Source: Echiichthys vipera
Taxonomy: Eukaryota; Chordata; Actinopteri; Perciformes; Trachinidae
Length of the DNA stretch: 64,000 nt
NCBI GenBank assembly: GCA_963691815.1
Contig: OY829668.1
Location: 13,426,643-13,490,642, forward strand
Direction: 5' to 3'
Positions 24,601-47,490 of the stretch are shown piece after piece. The notes under the pieces were generated by a model. That model had not been told where the DNA came from. It did not search any database and worked only from the letters and a program-made list of their open reading frames with translations. Positions within the stretch are counted from its first letter, which is position 1. Each line of letters starts with the position of its first letter. The position numbers and the translations under genes are program-made.

Positions 24601-26745
24601 TCTTTTTTTTAAATTATTGTTTGGTAAATGGCGCCAAGATCAACTCAGAAGTCATGCTTTATTTTAAAGTTGAAAAAGATGAGGCTCTTAATAACATTTT
24701 CATTCTCTCAAAGTGCCTGCATTAGTATTTTTTTCTTAATTTCTTGTCCAAACTGTAAATTTTGTTTCTTCTCCTTGCTGTTCAGTTGCGTTGAACTTCC
24801 AGACAGCTGGGGAGGCGATGGACCTGAACGACGGCCTGTTCGGTCAGAACGGCGGGTGTGGCTACGTTCTAAAGCCAAGTTTCATGCGAGAGGCCGAGAA
24901 AAGATTCGTCCCCGAGACACCCCAACAACGAGACGGCTACCAACCGGTTGTCCTCACTGTACAGGTACAAAAAAGAGAGGTCCCAGGACGGAGCCCTGGG
25001 GAACAGCTCCAGTTCATCAGCTATTGCTTCATTGATGACTCTGTGTTTATGTGTTTCAGGTGATCAGTGGTCAGCAGCTGCCCAAAGTCAACATCAAAGA
25101 GGACTCTATAGTGGATCCTCTGGTCCGGGTGGAGATCCACGGCGTCCCTATGGACCAGGCCAAACTAGAGACCAGATACATCGACAACAACGGTACAGAG
25201 TGGACACAAAAAAAAGCACAGAATGGGTATGACTTTTAATTAATTGGCTTCTGGAGATTCAACCATTTGTCCTTGTTCTGCAGGGTTCAACCCTGTGTGG
25301 TATGACACTCTGCGCTTCACCATCCACGCTCCTGAGCTCGCCATGGTGCGCTTTGTTGTGGAAGACTACGACAAGACGTCGAAAAATGACTTTGTAGGGC
25401 AGTTTGCACTCCCGCTCACCTGCATGCAGCAAGGTAAGTTTGCTTCTCAGGCTGTTTGTTCACTGTTCGTACATATAACTATGAAAAGTACAGCACAGTA
25501 ATTTGTATGGATTCTGCGTATTAGAATCAGGTGACGTAGTATCGCCAAAGGATCAGACCCCCGGTGCTGGGGTTCAGGATCAGACTCCGGTGCTGGGGTT
25601 TAGGCCAGCTGAGGGTCTGTGGGCTGCTGGCCGCTGCAGAGTGTGTGTAGCAGAGGCACAGCATGTGTGTGTTGTTCTGCTCCAACAAAACCCTTTCCCC
25701 CGGTGCTGATAAAAATCCTAAACGAAACACTGACATGTGGAATTTATTGTGTGGTTAGCTGCTAATGTTAGCTACTGTTAGCTCATTGCTGAAACAGATG
25801 AATTTCTAAATAAGTTTATCAGCTAACGTTACAAAGCGACAGGTGCCAGATCCATGCAGTTTAGCTAAGTGACAACTAGCTAGCTTACGTTTGCTTCATA
25901 CTAATGTTAGCTCAGTGAAACCTAAGCTAGCTACAAACCTCCTTGCTAATGTTAGCTGATGTTTTGCTGTGTCCCAAATCGCACATTGCAGTCAGTGTAC
26001 TGACATCCGTGCACTGTGTGCCCTATGTACTGACTGTCCACCAGTAGTGTAGTTGTTACTGCTCCGTTGTTCCACCATTTTTCCAGTTTGAATATAGTCC
26101 CACCTCTTCCACTACGTAGACAAAATGGTGACAATTGAGGGCGTCCACACTCAACGGTTTGGCAGTTTTTGAGTGTGCGCCTCGAGAAATGCAGAACACT
26201 GCATTTTACCGACTTCCGGCATGAACGCACTTCGACCCTCAAAAAAGCCAGTTTGAGGATGGAAGTGTGCGATTTAGGACACAGCATTAGCGTCTTGCTA
26301 ATGTTGGCTCAGTAAAACCTTAGCTGGCTAGTGTTAGCTCTTGCTAGAATCAGAATCAGAATCAGAATACTTTATTGATCCCCGGGGGGAAATTCTTTAA
26401 AGTGTAAGCTCAGTGAAACCTAAGTTGTTTAATGTTAGCTCAGTAAAACCTAAGCTGGCTAATGTTAGTGCCTTGCTAATGTCACTGCGAAACCCGGCAA
26501 CATGCAAGCCTCGACCTCGCCTCGGTACGGTCAAGCTAGCTAGCTTGACGGGCCTTGTCTTGCTTTCCCTATTGTCTTGGATTTCCACGACACATAGAAA
26601 GCAGCAACCGGGGTTATCTCGGCCTTTAGGAAACAGCTCATTTGTGTTCGCAGGTTATCGTCACATCCACCTCCTGTCCAGAGATGGAACCAGTATTCCT
26701 CCCTCATCTTTATTCGTTCACATCCGGATCACAGAAGTGGAATAA
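11462..26745 (+). CDS. plcd4: 1-phosphatidylinositol 4,5-bisphosphate phosphodiesterase delta-4 (complete, 15 coding exons)
   Basis: Hydrolyses PIP2 to IP3 and diacylglycerol at membranes in a Ca2+-dependent way. Exons: 11462-11486, 12206-12364, 12449-12677, 13918-14047, 14141-14372, 14609-14810, 15858-16002, 17004-17156, 18212-18379, 23647-23803, 23915-24031, 24786-24964, 25060-25192, 25284-25433, 26654-26745. Every junction is GT-AG and in phase. The total is 2271 nt, 756 aa plus TAA, against about 760 aa for mammalian PLCD4. Order: PH (about 17-125), EF-hands (about 138-255), X (about 290-430), acidic linker (about 435-480), Y (about 485-600), C2 (about 630-750). The PLCD4 call over PLCD1/3 rests on SGTLEDDEF, DGQKLS, QSSVEGYIR and TCMQQGYRHIHLL. 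The start MASTGSGL is the first ATG in phase with the PH exon. A short upstream ATG (11436) at the exon edge makes a four-codon uORF. The 5' UTR exon is not located. Confidence 0.95.
11540..12100 (+). repeat. 27-bp minisatellite GTCGTCTAAACTTAACC type in plcd4 intron 1
   Basis: About 20 units of 27 bp: GTCGTCTAAACTTAACC followed by GTCACCTTTT. A higher-order 81-bp triplet is visible at the right, where one unit in three carries TTTGGTTGATTAAAC. Both strands stay open because 27 is a multiple of three. The same unit recurs at 18890-18995 and 47230-47490. Confidence 0.93.
12708..12770. repeat. Perfect 31-bp-arm palindrome with 1-bp spacer
   Basis: 12708-12738 is an exact reverse complement of 12740-12770, with a single C at 12739. 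The arm begins CCACAAAGTCTGAAGATGCC. It starts 30 bases after the exon 3 donor of plcd4, so the nascent transcript could form a very stable hairpin next to the splice site. It is not a known terminator type in this context. Confidence 0.9.
12928..13560 (+). repeat. 21-bp GTTGGCTAAAAT minisatellite with conserved leader (plcd4 intron 3)
   Basis: An approximately 85-bp leader (CAATAGCCAAGTCCAAGACG, then CAAGTGCAAGACGTCAAATG) is followed by about 25 units of 21 bp built on TTTTGTTGGCTAAAATTGTT. The same leader and array combination is found at 16275-16485 and, diverged, at 17567-18035. Array alone occurs at 14822-15035 and 18998-19165. Confidence 0.85.
13918..14372 (+). CDS. plcd4: plcd4 exons 4-5: EF-hand region
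   Basis: Exon 4 (13918-14047) carries a canonical 12-residue loop DKDNDGRMNFKE with Asp at 1, 3 and 5 and Glu at 12, so Ca2+ binding is plausible. Exon 5 (14141-14372) carries a second, weaker loop DKSQSGTLEDDE and the helical EF-hand-like half ending LIERYEPSDA. EF-hands in PLC-delta act as a structural bridge between PH and the catalytic core. Confidence 0.93.
14609..18379 (+). CDS. plcd4: plcd4 exons 6-9: X catalytic half and X/Y linker
   Basis: Exons 14609-14810, 15858-16002, 17004-17156 and 18212-18379. Catalytic residues by analogy with PLC-delta1: His and Asn in SSSHNTYL, Glu and Asp in CVEVDCWDG, His in VYHGHTF, Glu in ILSIENHC, Lys pair in KGKILLKAKK. All are present, so the X half should be active. 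The linker is acidic (GEVTDEDEMAEIDED) and then basic (ESIRRRVK), as expected for autoinhibitory linkers of this family. Confidence 0.93.
14822..15035 (+). repeat. 21-bp GTTGGCTAAAAT minisatellite (plcd4 intron 6)
   Basis: About ten units of 21 bp (TTTTGTTGGCTAAAATCGTT) start only 12 bases after the exon 6 donor. No leader is seen on the left. The repeat therefore directly abuts the 5' splice site. Confidence 0.85.
15132..15151. repeat. 20-bp perfect palindrome in plcd4 intron 6
   Basis: AACCCGATTATAATCGGGTT is its own reverse complement. It may be the edge of a small DNA transposon, because the neighbouring 15100-15750 segment is non-repetitive intron sequence that I cannot assign. No second terminus was found. 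Confidence 0.6.
16275..16485 (+). repeat. 21-bp minisatellite with conserved leader (plcd4 intron 7)
   Basis: The leader CAGTAGCTGAGTCCAAGACA continues through CAACAAGGCACAAG and GTCAAATACTTGTAACAATG, then about five GTTGGCTAAAAT units follow. It lines up along its length with the leader at 12928-13010. The rest of intron 7 (16485-17003) shows nothing recognisable. Confidence 0.8.
17567..18035 (+). repeat. 21-bp minisatellite with diverged leader (plcd4 intron 8)
   Basis: The leader TTGAATCCAAGACAATCCCG and AGGCACAAGTCCAAGACAAA precedes about 18 units mixing GTTGGCTAAAAT and GTTGGATAAAAT variants. A short direct repeat, ACACAATATTT...CCCTCTCTTGCAATGTTGA, brackets the array at about 17522-17550 and 18040-18067. 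That is consistent with duplication of flanking sequence on array insertion. Confidence 0.8.
18890..19165 (+). repeat. Composite array: 27-bp family fused to 21-bp family (plcd4 intron 9)
   Basis: Units of the GTCGTCTAAACTTAACC family (about 18890-18995) pass directly into units of the GTTGGCTAAAAT family (about 18998-19165) at TCTAAACTTAAAATCG. This shows the two families can recombine into one array. From 19165 to 20290 I see only ordinary intron sequence. Confidence 0.8.
20577..20895 (+). mobile_element. Dispersed repeat (also at 58600-58790)
   Basis: It starts in an ATTCAATTCGATTCTA-like run, then GTGCCAATTTATAACAAAAG, TCTCAGGACACTTTACA, GTAGGTAAAGACCACACT, CCCAACAATTCCCCC and GGCAACGAAACCTCCC. 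The same order of blocks is present near 58600-58790. It is an interspersed fish repeat whose class I cannot fix. Confidence 0.65.
20940..21060 (-). repeat. Short TTTTGCATC-family relic, reverse orientation
   Basis: AGATGCAAAATATAAAACAC and related units are the reverse complement of the ATTTTGCATCTATTTT family. A similar relic with a GGGGCCCTTAG block is at about 20340-20530. From 21060 to 21640 I see ordinary plcd4 intron sequence. Confidence 0.6.
21655..22495 (+). repeat. (TCTGG)n pentamer-derived array split by a SINE
   Basis: TCTGG and TCTTG pentamers run from about 21655 to 21739 and again from 22062 to 22495. The 320 bases between them are a tRNA-derived SINE. The long reading frames over this region (SGLVWSGLV types) are low-complexity artefacts. 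From 22500 to 23640 I see intron sequence, AT-rich towards the right. Confidence 0.92.
21736..22062 (-). mobile_element. tRNA-derived SINE, minus orientation, inserted in the pentamer array
   Basis: Read on the minus strand the head is GGGCGGCTGTGGCTTGGTGG with an A-box, and GTGGTTCGATCCCCATC with a B-box. The body and a tail ending in GCGCTATATAAGTACAAGTC and CCATTTACC follow. That layout (pol III head, body, 3' tail) is typical of fish tRNA-SINEs. The element looks near full length. Confidence 0.85.
23647..24964 (+). CDS. plcd4: plcd4 exons 10-12: Y catalytic half
   Basis: Exons 23647-23803, 23915-24031 and 24786-24964. KSKQRLSKELSDCVVYCKSV begins the Y half. Ser in VASFTESKA and Arg/Tyr in LTRVYPSGFRTDSSN correspond to the PLC-delta1 substrate-binding Ser522, Arg549 and Tyr551. 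EMWNAGCQIVALNFQT and GGCGYVLKP follow. The junction G/GGGCAG restores A-G-A-E, and G/TT restores Val in QIVALN. Confidence 0.93.
24328..24500 (+). mobile_element. Probable tRNA-derived SINE relic
   Basis: GGATGGTTCGATGGGTCAGA resembles an A-box region and GACCTGAGTTCAAGTCC a B-box, about 35 bases apart. The tail runs into CTGTAGTACTTGAGTAAATG. It lies in the intron between plcd4 exons 11 and 12. Secondary structure was not tested, so tRNA gene versus SINE is decided only by the long tail. Confidence 0.5.
25060..26745 (+). CDS. plcd4: plcd4 exons 13-15: C2 domain and C-terminus
   Basis: Exons 25060-25192, 25284-25433 and 26654-26745 encode a C2 domain: VISGQQLPKVNIKEDSIVDP, VEIHGVPMDQ, GFNPVWYDTLRFTIHAPELA, RFVVEDYDKTSKNDFVGQF and GYRHIHLLSRDG. 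The Asp residues of SIVDP and VEDYD...NDF are in the usual Ca2+-binding loops. The protein ends RITEVE and stop. It shares the hydrophobic/acidic C-terminal pattern of PLC-delta enzymes. Confidence 0.93.
25745..26475 (+). repeat. TTAGCTCCTTGCTAATG minisatellite, interrupted by a MITE (plcd4 intron 14)
   Basis: Same family as 1-430: GCTAATGTTAGCTCAGTGAA and CTTGCTAATG blocks at 25745-25960 and 26285-26475. The interruption at 25966-26285 is a small element with terminal inverted repeats. A short (AGAATC)n run and a GATCCCCGGGGGGAAATTC tail sit at 26344-26396. Confidence 0.75.
25966..26285. mobile_element. MITE-like element with 20-bp terminal inverted repeats
   Basis: Left end GCTGTGTCCCAAATCGCACA; right end TGTGCGATTTAGGACACAGC, reverse-complementary with one mismatch in 20. 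Length about 320 bp with no coding capacity. Inserted in the TTAGCTC minisatellite. No clear target-site duplication was found, so the superfamily is open. Confidence 0.8.
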
Positions 26746-27404
26746 AGAAGTATATAGAATAACTGTATAGCTGCTGAAAAAAGTATTTAATAAGATTTAA
26801 TTTGATGTGAATAAATACGCCAAAGCTTTGGTTGTTGTCCGCAGCAGCAGATGTGTTTGGTGTGTGTAACCTGTTGTTGTTGTTGTTGTTGTGACTGTCT
26901 GCGGCTCGTGGTTGGCGAAATATTGTGTTGTAGAGACGAATGTGCCACCGTTTTGTGTTCCTTCAGTATTTACCTTTAACACACATGCATTTCTCTTCCA
27001 GCTGCACAGCTCACATATTCGGATATTATCTGGTATCAAGTAGGTAAATCTACAAGAAAAAAAAGAATATTCTCTGACATTAAAGAAGTTACTTTACAAA
27101 AAAAAACATGTGTATCATCTGAAATTAAAGTATTACATTCTCAAGAAAAATAATTCATGTTTTCTGAGATTAAAGTGGTAAGAATATGAGTTAAATACTC
27201 ACAAATTTATGGGGAAAACACATAGACTGTTTTTATTTAATGAAATTAAAAATGTATAAAACACAGATGTAAGGACATTATTTCTCTTCATTTTAACATT
27301 TTATGTTTTATGATCCTTCTGTGTAAATGTGTTTTGATATGTTTATTTTTGTACAGCAGCGTTTGTTTTTTATTATTCATGTGACGCATCTACCTGCTAA
27401 TAAA
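26741..27404 (+). terminator. plcd4: plcd4 3' UTR and candidate poly(A) signals
   Basis: AATAAA overlaps the stop codon at 26741-26746. A better candidate is AATAAA at 27399-27404 followed by TGTGATTTTCACTG, giving a 3' UTR of about 650 bases. From there to 28830 the sequence is AT-rich intergenic DNA with TATTTA/AAATAA runs and no gene signal. Confidence 0.5.
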
Positions 27405-28829
27405 TGTGATTTTCACTGAAGCGTGCAGCTCTTTCATCTTCTTACTGAGATAAATATGATATACAGTAAATATGAATGAACTAAATGCTGAGATGTTGTC
27501 TTTGGCGACCTCTAGTGGGGTCAGGACCCTCAGGTTGAGAACCATACACACAAATAATACTAAGAAAACAAAGAAATATTTTTGTTTTTCAGCCTTAACA
27601 AACTTTAACACAGAGGGTAAAATTACTCTAAAATACCCATATAATAGACAGAATAAAAGAATGAAGTTTCAAATTGTTGCACCTGAAAATGGGAATTATA
27701 ATAAATAAATAAACAGTTTATTAATCAAAACATCTGAATATTACACTTATCATAATTCACAAACAATCACAGTGACATAATAAGTTATAATGAGATATAA
27801 AATAATACAGTCAGAGACAATAACCTGTGTCTCTACTGATTTAAATCAATATGGAATAAATAAATTTTGCTATGAAGTAAATAAATAATTAAATAATTCT
27901 AACAAATAAATTAATAAATAGGACTGTGGAATGATAACACTAATTAATACTTAAATATGGCTTTAAAATGTATGAATTAATAAATAAAGGAACAAATATG
28001 GTTATGACATAAAAAGGTAATTAAATATGAAAATAATATGAATATATCAAATAATAAATAAATTACTTAAGTATTTAAAATATATGGATATGAAATAAGT
28101 GACTATTATATGACTATAATAGAAATAGATTAAATAATAAATTAATATGGGTATGAAATAAATAAGTAATTAAATATGAATATAACGTGGGCAAATCATT
28201 ATTAGGGCCAGGAAACATATGTAGTGTGTGTGTATATATATACAGTATATAAATTAATTATGACTGTAAAAAAGAATAAACAAACATGGCTGTGGAAAAT
28301 ATGTTCAATAAATATATGCATAAATGTTAATTTATACAAATATAAATATTTGTAAAAGTTTAAAAATAAATGACAAAGTTTATAAAAAAACATAATTTAA
28401 CAATTATTTATTGATTCAACTATATTGAGTGATTTATATTTATATTGCGTGTATGTTTTATGTATTGCCTAATTTTATCATTTTATACAAAGCTTTTTTA
28501 TTTGTTAATTAAAAATGAAAGGCATTTTTAGTCATTTAATTTCATTAATAAACTATTTTTAAAGCGATAAACATCGTATTTATTTAATAAAAAGAAAATC
28601 CATTTCATAATCATATAATTTCATTAATACGCTCTTTGAAATGATAAACATCTTATTCATTTATTCATTAAAAATAAAAGGCGTTTCATAATAATTTACC
28701 TTAATTAAATCAATAAGCTCTTTTTAAAGCGATAAACATCGTGTTTATGTATTTATTGATTAAAAATAAAAGGCGTTTCATAATAATTTAATTGTATGTA
28801 ATAAATAAACTCTTTCAAGCGATAAACAT

Positions 28830-29231
28830 CGCGCGGAACATTTGATCTTCGCCGTTTCCCACCGGAGCACTAACCCGGGACACTTAGCACGCTTCCGACG
28901 TCAACAACATCAAATTTCCCGGTGGGCGTTTCACAATAAAAGTATTTTTCAGCTCTCCATGTGTTGTGAACGTGAGTTTTTGATAAACACAAATTGTAAA
29001 ATATGAATAAAATATTTAAATAAACTTTAAAGTGAAGGTTTAAAGTAAATATTAGGACGCGACGCTTTAAACACCTTAAAGCGAGCTTTTATTTTGAAGG
29101 TGCAGCAGGTCAGCCCCGGTATTTGTGACGCTGTTTTGACGGGATCCCACGCTGTCGACACCGTTCGACAGTTTATATATTTTAAATATATAAACTTTAT
29201 ATTAATTACTATAAAGTTAAAGTGCAGAAAC
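28830..29231 (+). promoter_or_regulatory. slx9: Candidate slx9 promoter, CpG-containing patch
   Basis: After 1.4 kb of AT-rich DNA the sequence turns GC- and CpG-richer (ATCGCGCGGAAC, CACCGGAGCACTAACCCGGG, CTTCCGACGTCAAC). CTTCCG and TTCCCGG resemble ETS-type elements common in ribosome-biogenesis promoters. The first ATG of slx9 lies at 29232. No TATA box is evident near a start, consistent with a housekeeping promoter. The exact transcription start is not visible. Confidence 0.5.
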
Positions 29232-42270
<13,039 letters not shown>

Positions 42271-42290
42271 CACGTGTTTCAGGCTCCACC

Positions 42291-42296
42291 AATAAA
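42291..42296 (+). terminator. slx9: slx9 poly(A) signal AATAAA
   Basis: AATAAA 20 bases after the TAA at 42268-42270, followed by CATCAGCTGTTGTGTGTTTG (GT-rich). This is a textbook cleavage context and gives a very short 3' UTR. Confidence 0.75.
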
Positions 42297-42589
42297 ATCA
42301 CATTCAAACATCAGCTGTTGTGTGTTTGTGTTGACGGGCGCTCGCACGCCGCTGAGAATAACGGCAGTGACTCATCGGAGGTAACCATGGCGACGGCACT
42401 GCTCTGTCGAAGAGAGCTTCATGTCAGGCGCTGAAGGAAAATATCGTCAAACTGTCAGCAGCAAACTCCTCCATAAGACGTTCTGGAAATCAAACCGCCA
42501 CCTCTTTGAATTTATGACAAACTGTTTCATAAAGAACCTTCTCTCTCTTATTTCAATTTTGATACTTGACTTTGAGACGGAAAAAACAG

Positions 42590-45400
42590 CGGATTTAGTC
42601 ATTTTGCATCCCTTCTGAGTCATTTTGCATCTAATTTAGTCATTTAGCATCCCTTCTGAGTCATCTTGCAATTAATTTAGACATGTCGCAATTCTTTTTA
42701 GTCATTTTGCATCTATTTTAATCATTTGGCATCCCTTTGTAGTCATTTTGCATCCCATTGAATTAATTTGGCATCTAGTTTAGTCATTTTGCATCCCTTT
42801 GTAGTCATTTTGCATCTATTTCAGTAGTTTTTTTCATCCCTTTTGTAGTTGTTTTTCATTCACTTAAGTCATTTTTAATCCCTTCATCGGGATTGTGCAT
42901 CCCTTTGGAGTTGTTTTGCATTGATTTGAGTCATTCTGCATCCCTAGGCAGTCATTTAGCATCTCTGTAGTTGTTTAGAATCTACATTTATTAATTTTGC
43001 ATTCTTTTGTAGTCGTTTTGCATCTATTTTAGTCATTTTACATGCCATAGTAGTGTTTGTCCCATTTTGCATCTCTTTGTGGTTATTTTGCATCGCTTTG
43101 AAGCTGTTTTTCTTTCTGAATCCCTTTTTTCATGATTGTGCATCCCTTTTGTTTTTGTTTTGCATAGATTTCTAGTCATTTTCAGAATCAAACAAAGAGA
43201 AATAAATGTAAACAGAAAAGAATAATCAGGAAATGAATCAGGGGAAAAAATGAATAAACCAATCCATTTTGATTATTCTTTTTTTATTTCTTTGCATATG
43301 TATTGATTTAATTTATTTGTTGTAAGCTGCAGCTTTAGTTCTCCACATGATTCGGTGAGGGCAGAGCTAATTAATGCATTAATATCAGTTATAATATAAT
43401 AACACTTATATCGTCTTATTAACACATAATAACTGTGAAAAGTGTGTTTGGTGTTTGAAGTCTCTGCTGTGATTAGATGAGAGGGAAGTAAACCTAATCA
43501 ATACAGAGCCGCCATTAGGACTCATTAATAATGAACGGCGTAGGACGAGCGCAGTGTCCCGGCTCACAGAGACGGGTACGGACAAAGACTGACATTCCTG
43601 CAGAGGACGACCTAAAGTCAACATGGAGAGAGAGAGAGGAAGGAAGAGGCTTAAAGGGCCACGCTGCTACACGTCTCACGCGTCTGACAAAGAATTCAAA
43701 ACAGCGTCTGAATGACACGGACGGAAGAAAATAACACGTAAATCATCATCCGGCTGGAAAATCACCTGTGTGAGCTCTCAATGAACGTCCGGTGACATTT
43801 GTCTTCACAGATACGCTCTCTTCAAAGAGTCTGCCCTTGTTTTGCTTCAATTTTGAGTAATTTTGCATCCCTTTGTCCTCATTTTACATCTATCTTGTCG
43901 TCTTGCTTCCCATTGCAGTCATTTTGCATCCCTTTGCCTGTGTCCCTAACTTTTCATTGTGCTTTCCTTTTAAGTTGTGTTTATCTCTTTAGACATTTTG
44001 CATCCCTTTGTGGTAATTTGTGGGTTCTGGGGTAGTTGCATCTCCTTTTAGTCATTTTGCATCTATTTTGAGTCATTGTGCATCCCTTTGTCCTCATTTT
44101 ACATCTGTGTTGTCGTTTTGCTTCCCATTGCAGTCATTTTGCATCCCTATGCCTGTGTCCCTCACTTTTCATTGTGCTTTCCTTTTAAGTTGTGTTTATC
44201 TCTTTAGACATTTTGCATCCCTTTGTGGTAATTTGTGGGTTCTGGGGTAGTTGCATCTCCTTTTAGTCATTTTGCATCTATTTTGAGTCATTGTGCATCC
44301 CTTTGTCTTCATTTTACATCTGTGTTGTCGTTTTGCTTCCCATTGCAGTCATTTTGCATCCCTATGCCTGTGTCCCTAACTTTTCATTGGGCTTTCCTTT
44401 TAAGTTCTGTTTATCTCTTAAGACATTTTGCATCCCTTTGTGGTAATTTGTGGGTTCTGGGGTAGTTGCATCTCCTTTTAGTCATTTTGCATCTATTTTG
44501 AGTCATTGTGCATTCCTTTGTATTCGGTTTGCATTTATAATCATTTTATATCCCTTTGTATTATTTTTGCATGCATTCGGAGTCCTTTTGCATCCCTATG
44601 TAGTCGTTTTGAAACTTTGTTTTTCATTTTGTTTTCCTTTTTAGTCGTTTTATCTCTCATTTGAGTCATCTTGCTTCCCATGTCAGTCATTTTGTATCTG
44701 TTTTTAGTTATATTGCATGCATACTGAGTCATTTTGCATCCCTTTGTGGTGTTGTATCTATTTTAAGTCATTTTGCATCCCTTGTAATAGTTTTTTTTTC
44801 ATTTTGCTTTCCTTTTAGGTTGTGTTTATCTCTTAAGACATTGTGCATCCCTTTGTGGTAATTTGGGGTTTCTGGGGTAAGTCTGCGTCTCCTTATAGTC
44901 ATCTATTTTTAGTTATTGTGCATCCCTGTGCAGTACTTTTGAAACTTTGTTTTTCGTTTTGCTTTTCTTTTTAGTCTTTTATCTCTAGCCCTTTGTGGTC
45001 ATTATTAATAATTTTGTGGTCTTACATTCGTTTGTAGTAGTTTTAGGTCTCTGGGGTAATTCTGCATATATTATGAGCCATATTGCATCCCTTTGTAATC
45101 GTTTTGCATACATTGGAGTCATTTTGTATCCCCTTATAGTACCACTTTTTCTAATTTTGTATCCATTTGCAGTCATTTTGCATCCCTGTGTAGTAATTTT
45201 GAAACTTTGTTTTTCATTTTACTTTCCTTTAGTCGTTTCATCTCTATTTTGAGTCATTTTGCATCCATTTGCAGCCATTTTGCATGCATTTAGCTCCCCC
45301 AGTAGTTTTTTTCATTATGTTTTTAACAACATCAGTTTGAAGTGTTTTTGAGTTATTTCACATTTCTTCGCGGCCATTTTACCTTTAGTCGTTATGTTTA
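42590..45400 (+). repeat. Large TTTTGCATC array with a 215-bp higher-order unit
   Basis: About 2.8 kb built from GTCATTTTGCATCCCTTTG and variants. Non-repeat stretches lie at about 43200-43790. From about 43850 to 44520 a 215-bp higher-order unit is repeated at least three times (frames starting at 44020, 44235 and 44450 are near identical). FASLCGNL or HFASIL type frames are artefacts of the repeat. Confidence 0.9.
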
Positions 45401-45604
45401 TACTTTTGATGTGTCTTTTATTTTTGTTATTTATGGAGACAGAAACTGGCCCCAGCAGCAGGGAATCAAACCGGGGAATCACTGCTCTGAGCAAATGTGC
45501 TGACAGGACTGAGCATCCCTGAAGTCATTTAACAAGTCCCCGTGGTGGTTTAGGGTCGTCTGTCATCGTTTTCTCTTTGTGTTCTTTGACCCAGACCCCT
45601 CCAT

Positions 45605-45608
<4 letters not shown>

Positions 45609-45650
<42 letters not shown>
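45609..45650. repeat. (CA)n microsatellite
   Basis: Pure CA run of about 40 bases. Flanking 45400-45600 and 45650-46010 are AT-rich intergenic DNA with nothing recognised. Confidence 0.95.
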
Positions 45651-45651
<1 letters not shown>

Positions 45652-46014
45652 GAAAGGGTGCACATCCGTGGATTGATACACAGTAAACACCGTCAGATGT
45701 ATTGGATGCGACTGAATCCAGCCGTATGAACATGTGACAGTGTTAAATTAATGTGTGCATAGAAAAAAATCTCTGTGTCATATTTTTATTGTTGTGTACA
45801 CAAGAATAACAAAGGGACTTGCATACATCAGGACACACCGGTGTCGTCTTTGAACATGTTATATACACCCTTCGATTTAGATTTGCATATTTTTAAGAAC
45901 AAACAATGATTACAAAAAAACAAAACAAATAGACAATAAGCCTACAGTGAAAAAAGTATTGAGAAATGGTCTGTATAAAATGATTAAACTGGCCACATAA
46001 TATAATAGGTAAAT

Positions 46015-46365
46015 AATAGTAAAAGAAGAAGAATTACTTTATCTATCCCGCAACAGGGAAATTGAATTTTTTCACTCTTACTGTTATTCATGTTACACAC
46101 ACAGGCCCGAAATACACACACATGCACAAACAGGACCTATACATGCAATTGAGGAGAGATGTTAGAGCGAGGGGGCTGCCAGTGACCAGCGCTCGAGCAG
46201 TTGGGGGTTCGGTGCCTTGCTCAACAGCACCTCGGCAGTGCCCAGGAGATGAACTGGCATCTCTCCAGCCACCAGTCCACGCTCCATACATGGTCCACAC
46301 AGGGACTCGAACAACCCTACGGTTCCCGGCCAAGTCACCTATGGACTGAGCTACTACGTTTGAAT
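46015..46365 (-). mobile_element. tRNA-derived SINE, minus orientation
   Basis: On the minus strand the head is GTAGTAGCTCAGTCCATAGG (A-box) and GGTTGTTCGAGTCCCTGTGT (B-box), followed by a body with CGAACCCCCAACTGC and AGGTCCTGTTTGTGCATG. The 3' tail complements CTTTATCTATCCCGCAACAG. It appears near full length. A fragment of the same family is at 8055-8125. Confidence 0.8.
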
Positions 46366-46479
46366 AATTTAATATATATCCGGTCGACATACATGTGTAA
46401 TTGTTATTCATGTGTATTTAAAGCAACACGTCTGAGTTAATGAGTTTAGTTTGTTTTTTTTAGTTCAGTTTCATTTGCA

Positions 46480-47225
46480 CAAAAACAACGTACAAGATAA
46501 AGATGATGACGAATTACAGCGCAGGAGAGAAGGAAGTCTGAGACGTTTATTCAAACAATTTACACATAAATCAACACTTTAATACACAAGTCATTTTGCA
46601 TCTAATTTAGTCATTTGGCGTCCATTCTGAGTCATTTTGCATCTAATTTTGTCATTTGGCATTCCATCTTAGTCATTTTGCATCTAATTTTGTCATTTAG
46701 CATCCCTTCTGAGTCCTCTTGCATCTAATTTAGACATGTCGCAACCCTTTTTAGTCATTTTTCATCTATTTTAATGATTTGGCATCGCTTCGGAGTCATT
46801 TTGCATCTAATTTAGACATGTTGCATCGCTTCATATCATATTTGCATCCCTTTGTAGTCGTTTTGCATCCCTCTGAATTCATTTGGCATCTAGTTTAGTA
46901 GTTTTCTCATCCCTTTTGTAGTTGTTTTTCATTCATTTAAGTCATTTTTAATCCCTAAACAACTTACAAAAAAAAGATGATGACGAATTACAGCGCAGGA
47001 GAGAAGGAAGTCTGAGACGTTTATTCAAACAATAAACACATAAATCAGACAAAATCAACACTTTAATACACGAAACTCACAGTCATTTTTGAGTCATTTT
47101 GTTTCCCTTTTTAGTGGCTTTGCATCTATTTTGATTACATTTGCATCTATTTTCAGTCATTTGGCATCCCTTTGAAGTAGTTTAGCATCTAACAATCATT
47201 TTGCATCTGTTTTGAGTCATTTTCT
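46480..47225 (+). repeat. TTTTGCATC array bracketed by a 474-bp-offset duplication
   Basis: GATGATGACGAATTACAGCG, AGGAGAGAAGGAAGTCTGAG and ACGTTTATTCAAACAA at 46502-46590 recur at 46976-47075. A TTTTGCATC array lies between and after them. The duplicated block is not itself repetitive, so array plus flank were copied as a unit. Confidence 0.8.
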
Positions 47226-47229
47226 TCTT

Positions 47230-47490
47230 TTAAGTTGTCTAAACGTAACCGTCCCCTTTTGTCGCCTAAACTTAACCGTCGCCTTTAGTCGTCTAAACTT
47301 AACCGCCACCTTTAGTCATCTAAACTTAACCGTCTCCTTTTGTCGTCTGAACTTAACCTTCCCCATTGTCGTCTAAACTTAACCGTCTCCTTTTGTCGTC
47401 TAAACTTAACCGTCTCCTTTTGTCGTCTAAACTTAACCGTCACCTTTTGTCGACTAAACTTAACCGTCACCTTTTGTCGTCTAAACTTTG
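47230..47490 (+). repeat. 27-bp GTCGTCTAAACTTAACC minisatellite (copy outside plcd4)
   Basis: About nine units of the family also seen in plcd4 introns 1 and 9, same orientation. It starts directly at the end of the TTTTGCATC array, again showing two families joined. From 47490 to 47880 no feature is seen. Confidence 0.88.
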
